Of a stretch of 38,557 nucleotides of DNA, positions 8,368-16,866 are shown in pieces (position 1 is the stretch's first letter; every line of letters starts with the position of its first letter). The DNA comes from Gemmatimonadota bacterium (GTDB lineage Bacteria > Gemmatimonadota > Gemmatimonadetes > Longimicrobiales > Gaopeijiaceae), in NCBI GenBank assembly GCA_024638325.1, contig JAHEKM010000012.1, positions 1 through 38,557 on the forward strand, in the 5' to 3' direction. The notes below the pieces were generated by a model. That model was given only the letters and a program-made list of their open reading frames with translations, did not search any database and was not told where the DNA came from. The translations under genes were made by a program, and so were the position numbers.

Positions 8368-10005
8368 ATGCGCTTCGCCTATATCGACTCGCAGGGCAAC
8401 GAGGTCCCCATCCCGAGCATCGACGCGCTCGCGCTCCGTATCGAGCTCGGCGCTGTCGGGCCGGAGACGCAGCTCTACGATGCCCAGGCGGACCACTGGG
8501 GCCCCGCTCACACGCACGAGATCTTCCACTCCCTGTCGCGAGACGCGGGGGAGGAGGGCTTCATGGCGCCGCCTCCGCCTGTTGCCGCGGCCCCGACCGA
8601 CACCGAACCAGCACCGGAGCCGGCGGCCGAGGCCGCCGAGCCGGAGCCGGAGCCAGAGCACGAGGAGGCCGACGATGGTGAGATCGATCTAGGTCTGACC
8701 CTGGCGGATCCCCCGCCCGAGCCTGCGGAGGAAGACGTCACCGAAGAGCCGGCAGGGGTCGGCGATCTCGCCTTGGACATGGCCGACTCCTCCGACATGC
8801 CGCTCATAGCCGAGGCGCCCGTGGAAGCCGAGGCGCCCGTCGAAGCCGAGCCCTTGGCGCTCGAGGACCCGCCCGCCGCAGAGACGGGGGGCTTCGACTT
8901 CGGTGACATCGGCTCGGGCCTGGAGCTCGAGGATGCCTCCCAGTCGGCCGACATGCCGCTCGAGACCGAGATGGAGTTCCAGGCGCCCGTGGCGGATTTC
9001 GGCGGCGGTGGCGAGGACGACGACCTGCAGCTGGAGCAGCCCATGTCGTCGTTCGAGCCGGACTCGCCCCCCGGCTGGATGGAGGAAGGCGAGGTCGACG
9101 AAGTCATGGACTTCTCGGCGGTGGCCGAGGAGGAGGCCGCCGAAGAGAGCGTCGCGTCCGTTGCCGACGCGCCGGTGCGCCAGAGGCTCTCGCCCAAGGA
9201 TCGGCCATCGCCGCCCAAGTTCAAGAAGCAGCGGTCGATGTCGGGCCCCATCGTCTTCGTGGTTCTGCTGCTGCTCATCGGTGTGGGTGGCTACTACGCG
9301 TGGCCCATCGTCCAGTCTCGCATGGCGGAGCGGGATACGCCCGAGCGGCCGGCGGTGGTGATGCCCGCGATCCCGGATGAGCTGCTGCCGCAGATGCGCT
9401 CACTGGGCGAAGCCGCCATCGCCGCCGTCGTCACCGACGTCGACGCCGCGACCCGCACGGCCGACGCCCCCGCCGGTCCCGACGACGATTGGCTCGGCGG
9501 TGTTTATCTGGGCAACGCCAGCCAATACCCCGGCATCGAGACGTTCTGGTCGAGCATGGAGGCCTTCACCCAGGGGCTCCGCGCCGCCGACTGGCAGGCC
9601 TATCACGACGCGTACGTAGCAGCGGTGTCAGGGGCCGGTCTGGCCGCCGACGCAGCTGCACAGGTGACCGAGCGAGCCGACTCGGGATTCGTGGCCGCGC
9701 AGCCCCAGCGGGACCTCGCCTATGCGGAGCTCGAGCAGCTCGTGTACGCTGCGCTCGAGCTGCACGACTTCTTGCTGGACAACGAGACGGACATCGTCTT
9801 TCGACCGGGGGCCACGAGCGCGAACGACCCTACGGTAGACCCGATTCTGGAGATCGCTGCACCTCAGGACGACGTGGAGCGCATGCTTGGCTTCTTCGAC
9901 GAGATCACCGACGCGCTGGACGCGCTCGGATCGCTCGATCGGGTCACGCGGGAGCGGCTGTTATCCGCCATGACCTCGCGGCTCCAGCAGGTCGGGATTC
10001 AGTAG
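8368..10005 (+). CDS. GYF_2-like N-terminal domain / acidic low-complexity / single-TM protein
   Basis: MRFAYIDSQGNEVPIPSIDALALRIELGAVGPETQLYDAQADHWGPA, long Glu/Asp/Ala/Pro stretch, then TM GPIVFVVLLLLIGVGGYYAWPIV. Confidence 0.65.
   Translation: MRFAYIDSQGNEVPIPSIDALALRIELGAVGPETQLYDAQADHWGPAHTHEIFHSLSRDAGEEGFMAPPPPVAAAPTDTEPAPEPAAEAAEPEPEPEHEEADDGEIDLGLTLADPPPEPAEEDVTEEPAGVGDLALDMADSSDMPLIAEAPVEAEAPVEAEPLALEDPPAAETGGFDFGDIGSGLELEDASQSADMPLETEMEFQAPVADFGGGGEDDDLQLEQPMSSFEPDSPPGWMEEGEVDEVMDFSAVAEEEAAEESVASVADAPVRQRLSPKDRPSPPKFKKQRSMSGPIVFVVLLLLIGVGGYYAWPIVQSRMAERDTPERPAVVMPAIPDELLPQMRSLGEAAIAAVVTDVDAATRTADAPAGPDDDWLGGVYLGNASQYPGIETFWSSMEAFTQGLRAADWQAYHDAYVAAVSGAGLAADAAAQVTERADSGFVAAQPQRDLAYAELEQLVYAALELHDFLLDNETDIVFRPGATSANDPTVDPILEIAAPQDDVERMLGFFDEITDALDALGSLDRVTRERLLSAMTSRLQQVGIQ
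8809..8850 (+). repeat. 18-bp tandem repeat (2.3 copies) encoding AEAPVE
   Basis: gccgaggcgcccgt[g/c]gaa repeated at 8809-8826 and 8827-8844, then gccgag. Confidence 0.6.
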
Positions 10006-10041
10006 CCCGAAGACGCCGGCCCAGCGACCGGCGGAGGAGCC

Positions 10042-10620
10042 CTACAGGTAGGGGTTGTCCCCTGACGCGTGGTCGGTGACGTCGTGGACAGCCGTGAGCT
10101 CCGGCACGGCCTCGCGCAGCATCCGCTCGACGCCCTGGCGCAGGGTCATGCGCGACAGCGCGCACCCCTGGCACCCGCCGCTCATCTCGACGTAGACGTC
10201 GGTCTCTTCGACGTCCACGAGCGAGATCATGCCGCCGTGAGCGGCGATGGCCGGATTCACCTGGCTGTCCAGCACGTCGCGAACGCGATCGGCGATTGGG
10301 CCTGTCGGCGTTCCGCGGGGTCCGTCGCGCTTCTTCATGGGCCGTACCTCGAACCCGCTCTCGTTCACTCGCTCCACGAAGTCGACCGTCGCGCCCTCGA
10401 GCGCCTCCTGGTCGTCCCCCTTCAGGAAGACCGCGAAGCCCCCGCCGTCGACCATGATCTCGTCCTCGGCGAGCTCGTTCGCGTTGACCAACGTGAGATC
10501 GAAGTTCGGCGACACCGGGCTTCCGCTCATGCTGATACGGAGGGCCAGGTTCTCGTCGTTGCTCTGGTCCAGGAAGTCCTGGACCGTTTCACGCGCGCGA
10601 TCAGTGAAGTGGATCATCAT
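10042..10620 (-). CDS. nfuA: NfuA-like Fe-S biogenesis protein (degenerate A-type domain plus NifU C-terminal domain)
   Basis: MIHFTDRARETVQDFLD...; VRDVLDSQVNPAIAAHGGMISLVDVEETDVYVEMSGGCQGCALSRMTLRQGVERMLREAVPEL with CxxC. Confidence 0.85.
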   Translation of the reverse strand: MMIHFTDRARETVQDFLDQSNDENLALRISMSGSPVSPNFDLTLVNANELAEDEIMVDGGGFAVFLKGDDQEALEGATVDFVERVNESGFEVRPMKKRDGPRGTPTGPIADRVRDVLDSQVNPAIAAHGGMISLVDVEETDVYVEMSGGCQGCALSRMTLRQGVERMLREAVPELTAVHDVTDHASGDNPYL

Positions 10621-10639
10621 GGCCGATAATATATCACCG

Positions 10640-10668
10640 TTGATCGCCCCAGGTGCCCCGGGTACCTT
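10640..10668 (+). promoter_or_regulatory. sigma70-like promoter TTGATC-N17-TACCTT upstream of glyS
   Basis: TTGATC 10640-10645, TACCTT 10663-10668, spacer 17, about 47 nt before ATG at 10716. Confidence 0.5.
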
Positions 10669-10715
10669 TCGCGGCCCCGCCGTACGGCGAAAACCCTTAT
10701 CGGACAAAGGCTTTC

Positions 10716-12029
10716 ATGAGCGCCGACCTCATGGACAAGCTCGTGTCGCTCACCAAGCGGCGCGGATACATCTTCCAGTCCTCCGAGATCTATGGGGGTA
10801 CGGGCTCCGTCTGGGATTACGGCCCACTGGGGGTCGAGCTCAAGCGCAACATCAAGGACCGTTGGTGGGCCTCCATGGTCCACAAGCGCGACGACATCGA
10901 GGGCCTCGACGCGGCGATTCTCATGCACCCGCGCGTATGGGAGGCCTCCGGACACGTCGAGGGCTTCACCGACCCGCTCGTCGAGTGCACGAACTGCCAC
11001 CGACGTTTCCGGGCGGACATGCCGGAGGTCGAGTCGGGGCAGTGTCCTTCCTGCGGCATGAAGGAGACCTTCACCGAGCCGCGGATGTTCAACCTCATGT
11101 TCAAGACGTTCATGGGGCCGGTCGAGGACTCGACCGCTACCGTCTACATCCGGCCCGAGACGGCCCAGGGGATCTACGTCAACTTCCTCAACGTTCAGGG
11201 CGCGGCGCGCCAGCGGGTGCCCTTCGGCATCGCGCAGATCGGAAAGGCGTTCCGGAACGAGATCACGCCGGGGAACTTCATCTTCCGCACGCGTGAGTTC
11301 GAGCAGGCGGAGATGCAGTTCTTCGTGAAGCCCGGGACGGACGAGGAGTGGTTCGATCAGTGGATGGAGATCCGCATGCAGTGGCACAAGGATCTCGGCA
11401 TCAACCCGGACAAACTGCGCTTCCACGAGCACGGCCCGGACGAGCTCGCCCACTACGCCAAGAAGGCGTTCGACGTCGAGTACGAGTTCCCGTTCGGGTG
11501 GAAGGAGTTCGAGGGCATCCACAACCGGACGGACTTCGACCTCTCACGTCACCAGGAGTACTCGGGCAAGCGTCTCGAGTACATCGATCCGGGCTCGAAC
11601 GAGCGCTTCGTGCCATACGTCGTCGAGACCTCGATGGGCGTCGATCGCGCGGCGTTGGTCGTGCTGGCCGACGCGTACAGGGAGGAGGAGATCGAGGGCG
11701 AGACGCGGGTGCTGCTCGCGCTCAATCCGCAGATCGCGCCGACGAAAGCGGCGGTCTTTCCGCTCGTGAAGAAGGACGGGATGCCTGAGATCGCCGAGAA
11801 GATCCAGCACGACCTCAGGGCCGCCGCGATTCCGGCGTTCTACGACGTGTCGGGCGCCATCGGGCGCCGCTACCGCCGTCAGGACGAAGTCGGCACGCCC
11901 TGGTGCATCACGGTCGACGGGCAGACGGTCGAAGACCAGACGGTGACCGTGCGGGACCGCGACTCTCTCGAGCAGGTGCGGGTCGCGTCGGACCAGCTCG
12001 TCGGGTGGATCCGCGAGCGGCTGGCCTAG
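10716..12029 (+). CDS. glyS: glycyl-tRNA synthetase (single-chain, alpha2 type)
   Basis: LVSLTKRRGYIFQSSEIYGGTGSVWDYGPLGVELKRNIKDRWW; FRNEITPGNFIFRTREFEQAEMQFF; C-terminal anticodon-binding domain. Confidence 0.97.
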   Translation: MSADLMDKLVSLTKRRGYIFQSSEIYGGTGSVWDYGPLGVELKRNIKDRWWASMVHKRDDIEGLDAAILMHPRVWEASGHVEGFTDPLVECTNCHRRFRADMPEVESGQCPSCGMKETFTEPRMFNLMFKTFMGPVEDSTATVYIRPETAQGIYVNFLNVQGAARQRVPFGIAQIGKAFRNEITPGNFIFRTREFEQAEMQFFVKPGTDEEWFDQWMEIRMQWHKDLGINPDKLRFHEHGPDELAHYAKKAFDVEYEFPFGWKEFEGIHNRTDFDLSRHQEYSGKRLEYIDPGSNERFVPYVVETSMGVDRAALVVLADAYREEEIEGETRVLLALNPQIAPTKAAVFPLVKKDGMPEIAEKIQHDLRAAAIPAFYDVSGAIGRRYRRQDEVGTPWCITVDGQTVEDQTVTVRDRDSLEQVRVASDQLVGWIRERLA

Positions 12030-12038
12030 CGGTTCGGC

Positions 12039-12482
12039 ATGGACGGGGTCGTCATCTACGCAGCGGGTGAGATCCACTCGGAGTGGCGAGACGAGCTCCG
12101 CACGCACCTGGAGGGGGCCGGCGTGGACGCAGAGGTCGTCGGTCCTCAGGAAGTGCACGACCGCTCCGACTCGGTCGGTGAAGACATCCTCGGCGAGCAG
12201 CCGGGCCCACGATACCGCGACTTGATGGGAGCGAGCGTCAACACGCTCCGCACGCGTGTATTGATGCAGCGCTCCGATCTCTGTGTGGCCTACTTCGGGC
12301 CGAAGTACAAGCAGTGGAACACGGCGTCGGACGCGGGCGCGGCGGTCGCTTCGGGGTTGCCGCTCGTGCTGGTGCGCTCCGAGGAGCACGTTCATGCCCT
12401 CAAGGAGCTCGACGCGTTGGCGACGCTGACTGTCGAGACGCTGGAGCAGGCCGCGCAGGCGATCGCCTACATCTTCGAGTAG
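12039..12482 (+). CDS. ytoQ: YtoQ family protein
   Basis: VVIYAAGEIHSEWRDEL...VVGPQEVHDRSDSVGEDILG...FGPKYKQWNTASDAGAA matches recalled YtoQ family pattern. Confidence 0.85.
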   Translation: MDGVVIYAAGEIHSEWRDELRTHLEGAGVDAEVVGPQEVHDRSDSVGEDILGEQPGPRYRDLMGASVNTLRTRVLMQRSDLCVAYFGPKYKQWNTASDAGAAVASGLPLVLVRSEEHVHALKELDALATLTVETLEQAAQAIAYIFE

Positions 12483-12502
12483 GGTCACCAAGGGGGGCGC
12501 AG

Positions 12503-13978
12503 ATGGCGTCCAGGTCCGAGGTCTTCACGTCCCGGTGGGGGATGCTCCTCGCCATGCTCGGCATGGCGGTCGGGACCGGAAACATCTGGCGCTTTCCGCG
12601 TATCGCGGCGAGCAACGGCGGCGGGTCGTTCCTGGTGGCGTGGGCCGTCTTCCTGCTCGCCTGGTCGATTCCGCTCCTGATCGTCGAGTTCGCGATGGGT
12701 AAGGGGACGCGCCGCGGCCCCCTGGGCGCCTTCGTGAAGACACTCGGCCCCGGCTTCGCCTGGATGGGCGCCTGGGTCGCCTTCGTCGCCACGGCCATCA
12801 TGTTCTACTACAGCGTCGTCATGGGGTGGACGATCCGCTTCTTCGTCGGGACGCTGACGGGCGAGGTGCCCGGAGCGACGCCGAGTGCCTTCTGGGACGG
12901 CTTCCACTCGACTCCGGGCGCCGTGCTCACGCACGCGGTCGCGATGGGCCTCGGCGTCTTCGTCGTGTCGAAGGGGGTGCGCGGCATCGAGACCGCGGCC
13001 AAGGTGCTGATTCCGAGTCTCATCGCGCTCGTCATCGTGCTCGCGATCCGGGCGGTGACGTTGCCGGGCGCCAGCGCCGGGCTCGCCTTCCTCTTCACCC
13101 CCGACTGGAATGCGCTGGCCGACTACCGCATCTGGCTCGAGGCGCTGACCCAGAACGCGTGGGACACCGGCGCGGGCTGGGGTCTGGTGGTCTCGTACGC
13201 GGTGTACATGCGGGCCCGCGAGGACACGGCGCTGAACGCGTTCGTCATCGGCTTCGGCAACAACTCCATGTCGCTGCTGGCCGGCATCATGGTGCTCTGC
13301 ACGGTGTTCTCCGTCATGCCGGACGCCGCGGGCGAGATCGTCGGCGCCGGTAACGAGGGACTCACCTTCATCTGGGTGCCACAACTCTTCCAGCAGATCC
13401 CGGGCGGGCGCTTCTTCCAGGCGATCTTCTTCCTGGCTCTGGTCTTTGCGGCCTGGACGAGCCTGGTCGCGATGATCGAGCTGGCGAGCCGCGTGCTGAT
13501 GGACCTGGGTGTGTCGCGCGGTCGCGCGATCGCCGCCGTGGGGACCGCCGGACTCCTGTTCGGGATCCCCAGCGCGCTTCGGCTCGAGGTCTTCCAGAAC
13601 CAGGATTGGGTATGGGGCGTCGGGCTCATGCTCTCCGGCTTCTTCTTCGCCTTCGCGGTTCTGCGCTACGGCGTCACCCGGTTCCGGGAGACCTTCATCA
13701 ACCACCGGGACTCTGACATCCGCATCGGCGCCTGGTGGGATTGGGCGATGAGGCTCGTCGCGGTCGAGGCGGTCGTCCTGACGGTCTGGTGGCTCTGGAG
13801 CGCGCGTGGCGAGGACTTCGCCGCGACCTGGACGCTCTTCAGCGCCTACAACGTCGGGTCGGTGCTCATCCAGTTCGGCATCGTGCTGGGGTTGCTTCTG
13901 GTGCTGAACCGCTGGCTCGCCGCGTCGGCCCAGTCGGAAAGCACTGCCGGCGGCGGCGTGGTCGATGCAGGTGACTGA
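12503..13978 (+). CDS. sodium-dependent transporter, NSS/SNF family
   Basis: SRWGMLLAMLGMAVGTGNIWRFPRIAASNGGGSFLVAWAVFLLAWSIPLLIVEFAMGKGTRRG; RBS-like aggggggcgcag before ATG 12503. Confidence 0.92.
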   Translation: MASRSEVFTSRWGMLLAMLGMAVGTGNIWRFPRIAASNGGGSFLVAWAVFLLAWSIPLLIVEFAMGKGTRRGPLGAFVKTLGPGFAWMGAWVAFVATAIMFYYSVVMGWTIRFFVGTLTGEVPGATPSAFWDGFHSTPGAVLTHAVAMGLGVFVVSKGVRGIETAAKVLIPSLIALVIVLAIRAVTLPGASAGLAFLFTPDWNALADYRIWLEALTQNAWDTGAGWGLVVSYAVYMRAREDTALNAFVIGFGNNSMSLLAGIMVLCTVFSVMPDAAGEIVGAGNEGLTFIWVPQLFQQIPGGRFFQAIFFLALVFAAWTSLVAMIELASRVLMDLGVSRGRAIAAVGTAGLLFGIPSALRLEVFQNQDWVWGVGLMLSGFFFAFAVLRYGVTRFRETFINHRDSDIRIGAWWDWAMRLVAVEAVVLTVWWLWSARGEDFAATWTLFSAYNVGSVLIQFGIVLGLLLVLNRWLAASAQSESTAGGGVVDAGD

Positions 13979-14007
13979 GCAGCCCGCTGCCGGAGCGCGG
14001 TGACCCC

Positions 14008-14745
14008 GTGCGCTTCAAGGACTTCGAGCGGGCTGCCCGCGAGGCCTTCGACGAGATCCCGGAGGAGTACCGCGAGGGCGTCGACGGGCTCACCGTGCGA
14101 CGCGAGGCGCTCGGCCACCCGACGCTTCCCGAGGTGTTCACGTTGGGGCACTGCCTGACCGAGGAGCACCTCTCGGGTTACGGCGGGCCCGACACGACCC
14201 GGTCCGTCATCGCGCTCTACTGGGGCTCGTTCCGCGAGCTGTCCGAGCGTGATCCCGACTTCGACTGGGAGGAGGAGCTTTGGGAGACGCTGACGCATGA
14301 GCTGCGCCACCATCTCGAGTCGCTCGCTGGCGACGACGCCCTCGAGGACGTCGACTACGCCGCGGACGAGCTGTTCAAGCGCCAGGACGGGCTCGCCTTC
14401 GACCCCTGGTACTACCAATACGGCGAGGACCTGGGCGGTGGAGTCTACGTCGTGGAGGGCGGCGCCTACCTGGAGCTCGAGTGGGACCCTCGAATGGGGG
14501 GAGCGCCCGACCCCATCGAGTTCGATTGGCGGGGAGCGCGCTATCGCGTGCCCCGATCCGCCGACCCCGGTGACGTGAGCTTCGTCTGGATCGAGGGAGA
14601 GGCGTTCGAGGACGAGGCGCTCGAGCTCGTGCTGGTTCGCAAACGGGGATGGTGGGAGAGCCTACGCGGCGCCGTGGGCTTGTCGCGGCCACCGGAGACC
14701 CGTCAGACCGAGGCGACGGCGGAGCGGGTCGCGGCCACGGGCTGA
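14008..14745 (+). CDS. zincin-like metallopeptidase (minimal MMP-like family)
   Basis: FERAAREAFDEIPEEYREGVDGLTV... and LWETLTHELRHHLESLAGDDALEDVDY (HExxH); GTG start. Confidence 0.7.
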   Translation: MRFKDFERAAREAFDEIPEEYREGVDGLTVRREALGHPTLPEVFTLGHCLTEEHLSGYGGPDTTRSVIALYWGSFRELSERDPDFDWEEELWETLTHELRHHLESLAGDDALEDVDYAADELFKRQDGLAFDPWYYQYGEDLGGGVYVVEGGAYLELEWDPRMGGAPDPIEFDWRGARYRVPRSADPGDVSFVWIEGEAFEDEALELVLVRKRGWWESLRGAVGLSRPPETRQTEATAERVAATG

Positions 14746-14799
14746 GTCCTCGCTCCACACCCTGCGCGTGCGGTCGAGACCGTCTAGCTTCCGCCCCCC

Positions 14800-15582
14800 A
14801 TGTCCCTACACGACCAGTACGCGCGCGTGACGCCGTTCGAGATCGCCTTCCCGGAAGAGGGCTTCATCGACCGCCTCGTCTCGTCGATCGACGAGGAGGC
14901 GTCCGGCCTTGGCGTCGACGCCCAGCGATACGACGTCTTCGTGACCCTGCGCTCGGTGGCCGACGCGGTCCGTGAGCTCAGGGCTCCCGACGCTCCGGAA
15001 GGGGCGGCCCGCGAGCTCTCGGCGCTGCTCTTTCACGTGGTCCATTTCATGCGGGCGGGCCGACCGGTCTACCTGCTCCGGACCGCCGCAACGAGGTACC
15101 TCATCGAGGGCGCGCCCGAGGGAGAGCCGCGGCCACCGGCGTCGGCCGGGTATCTCCAGTTCCCCCAGCACCTCTTCTGGATGGGGTCCGGACGCGAAGG
15201 CGTGCCCGAGTCGGTGGACGGACTGTTCTGGTTCGCCTCGGACGCCGGTAGGCTGCACTTGATGCCGGTGACGGGCGTGTTGCCAGAACGGCTCGCGTTC
15301 CGCGCGCTGCCGCTACCGGAGGCACCGCTCAGGGACGCACCGCTGTGGCTCGACGAGGAGGTGCGGGAGAGTGGGCGCGATTTCACGAGCGCCCTACCGG
15401 GTCACGATCTCGACCGGCTGTACTCGGTGGAGAAGGCCGGCGAGGTCCTCAAGCTGGTGGCCCGCTTCTTCGCATACCTGGAAGTGGCGCCCATGGCGGG
15501 GGAGCGGGTCGCGGCCGGTCCGACCGAGGGAGCCCCGCGGCCTTCCCGCCTCGGCTTCACCACCGTGGACCTGGTCGCGTAG
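14800..15582 (+). CDS. hypothetical protein (260 aa)
   Basis: ATG 14800 close to TAGCTT -10-like hexamer; high coding consistency; no family recognised. Confidence 0.65.
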   Translation: MSLHDQYARVTPFEIAFPEEGFIDRLVSSIDEEASGLGVDAQRYDVFVTLRSVADAVRELRAPDAPEGAARELSALLFHVVHFMRAGRPVYLLRTAATRYLIEGAPEGEPRPPASAGYLQFPQHLFWMGSGREGVPESVDGLFWFASDAGRLHLMPVTGVLPERLAFRALPLPEAPLRDAPLWLDEEVRESGRDFTSALPGHDLDRLYSVEKAGEVLKLVARFFAYLEVAPMAGERVAAGPTEGAPRPSRLGFTTVDLVA

Positions 15583-15588
15583 GGCCCC

Positions 15589-16239
15589 ATGCCGAGGGAG
15601 TCGAAGAAAGCCAGATCGGCCCGTGCGGCGGAGATCTACGACCTGCTGACCGCAGAGTACCCGGACGCCCACTGCGAGTTGGACTTCGAGGACGCGTTTC
15701 AACTCGCGGTCGCCACCATTCTTTCCGCGCAAACGACCGACGAGCGGGTGAACATGGTCACTCCGGTGCTGTTCGCGCGCTATCCCAACGCCGAGGCGCT
15801 CGCGTCGGCCCAGCAGGAGGACGTCGAGGAGATCGTGCGGTCCACCGGCTTCTTCAGGAACAAAGCCAAGAACATCATCGGCTTCGCGCGTGGGCTGATG
15901 GCCGACCACCACGGAGAGGTGCCCGCGAGCATGGACGCCCTCGCCGTCCTCCCTGGCGTGGGACGAAAGACGGCCAACGTCATCCTCGGGAACGCGTTCG
16001 GCCTGGCCGAAGGCGTCGTGGTGGACACGCACGTAAAGCGGCTCTCGACGCTTCTGGGTCTGACCAAGGAGAAGACACCCGAGAAGATCGAGCGCGACCT
16101 CATGGCCCTGTTCCCGCCTGAGCGTTGGACGCTGCTCTCGCACCTGCTCATCTGGCACGGGCGGCGTGTGTGCATCGCTCGACGGCCGCAGTGCGCCGAC
16201 TGCACCCTCAGCCGCCTCTGTCCCTCGTCGACGATCTAG
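15589..16239 (+). CDS. nth: endonuclease III
   Basis: LPGVGRKTANVILGNAFGLAEGVVVDTHVKRLS (HhH and catalytic Asp region); CX6CX2CX5C [4Fe-4S] CIARRPQCADCTLSRLC. Confidence 0.95.
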   Translation: MPRESKKARSARAAEIYDLLTAEYPDAHCELDFEDAFQLAVATILSAQTTDERVNMVTPVLFARYPNAEALASAQQEDVEEIVRSTGFFRNKAKNIIGFARGLMADHHGEVPASMDALAVLPGVGRKTANVILGNAFGLAEGVVVDTHVKRLSTLLGLTKEKTPEKIERDLMALFPPERWTLLSHLLIWHGRRVCIARRPQCADCTLSRLCPSSTI

Positions 16240-16251
16240 AAGGAGATCTGC

Positions 16252-16821
16252 ATGCCCGACCGCGCCGACGCCGTACGCCTGCTCGAGGAGTGGGTCGAGA
16301 ACGAAGGGCTCAGGAAGCACATGTACGCCGTGGAGGCGGCCGTGCGGCACTACGCGAAGCTGCGTGGGGAGGACGAGAACGTGTGGGGGCTCGCCGGCCT
16401 CCTCCACGACCTGGATTGGGAGAAGCACCCGGACCGGCACCCCATGGTCGCCGTCGAGCGGCTGCGCGAGCTCGGCTATCCGGAGGAGGTTGTTCAGGCC
16501 ATCCTGGCACACCGCTCGGACTTCACGGGCGTCGAGCCCGAGTCCGAGCTCGACAAGGTGCTGCTCGCGTGCGACGAGCTCTCGGGGCTCGTCTACGCTG
16601 CGTGCCTGGTGCGGCCCACCGGCGTCGACGACCTGAAGCCGAAGTCGGTCACCAAGAAGCTCAAGGACAAGACGTTCGCCGCCGGTGTGAGCAGGGAAGA
16701 GGTCCAGAGGGGTATCGAGCTGATCGGCCTGGATCGGGCCGAGCACATCCAAAACGTCATCGACGGCTTGCGGTCCGCGGCGGCCGAGTTGGGGATCCGC
16801 GGCGAGGACCTGGGCGGCTGA
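16252..16821 (+). CDS. HD domain protein (HDIG-like)
   Basis: HMYAVEAAVRHYAKLRGEDENVWGLAGLLHDLDWEKHPDRH...ILAHRSD; RBS aaggag before ATG 16252. Confidence 0.85.
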   Translation: MPDRADAVRLLEEWVENEGLRKHMYAVEAAVRHYAKLRGEDENVWGLAGLLHDLDWEKHPDRHPMVAVERLRELGYPEEVVQAILAHRSDFTGVEPESELDKVLLACDELSGLVYAACLVRPTGVDDLKPKSVTKKLKDKTFAAGVSREEVQRGIELIGLDRAEHIQNVIDGLRSAAAELGIRGEDLGG

Positions 16822-16866
16822 GGCAGGTGTAGGGAAGCCGTTCCCGGTCCTCTCCCGCGATCCCGA

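Noticed and set aside
10014-10033. CGCCGG-N8-CCGGCG hairpin between convergent genes
   Set aside because: Short stem, no T-run on either strand; too weak to call a terminator.
12485-13705. 406-aa minus-strand ORF opposite the NSS transporter
   Set aside because: Highly charged His/Arg/Glu/Asp-rich shadow ORF of a membrane protein gene.
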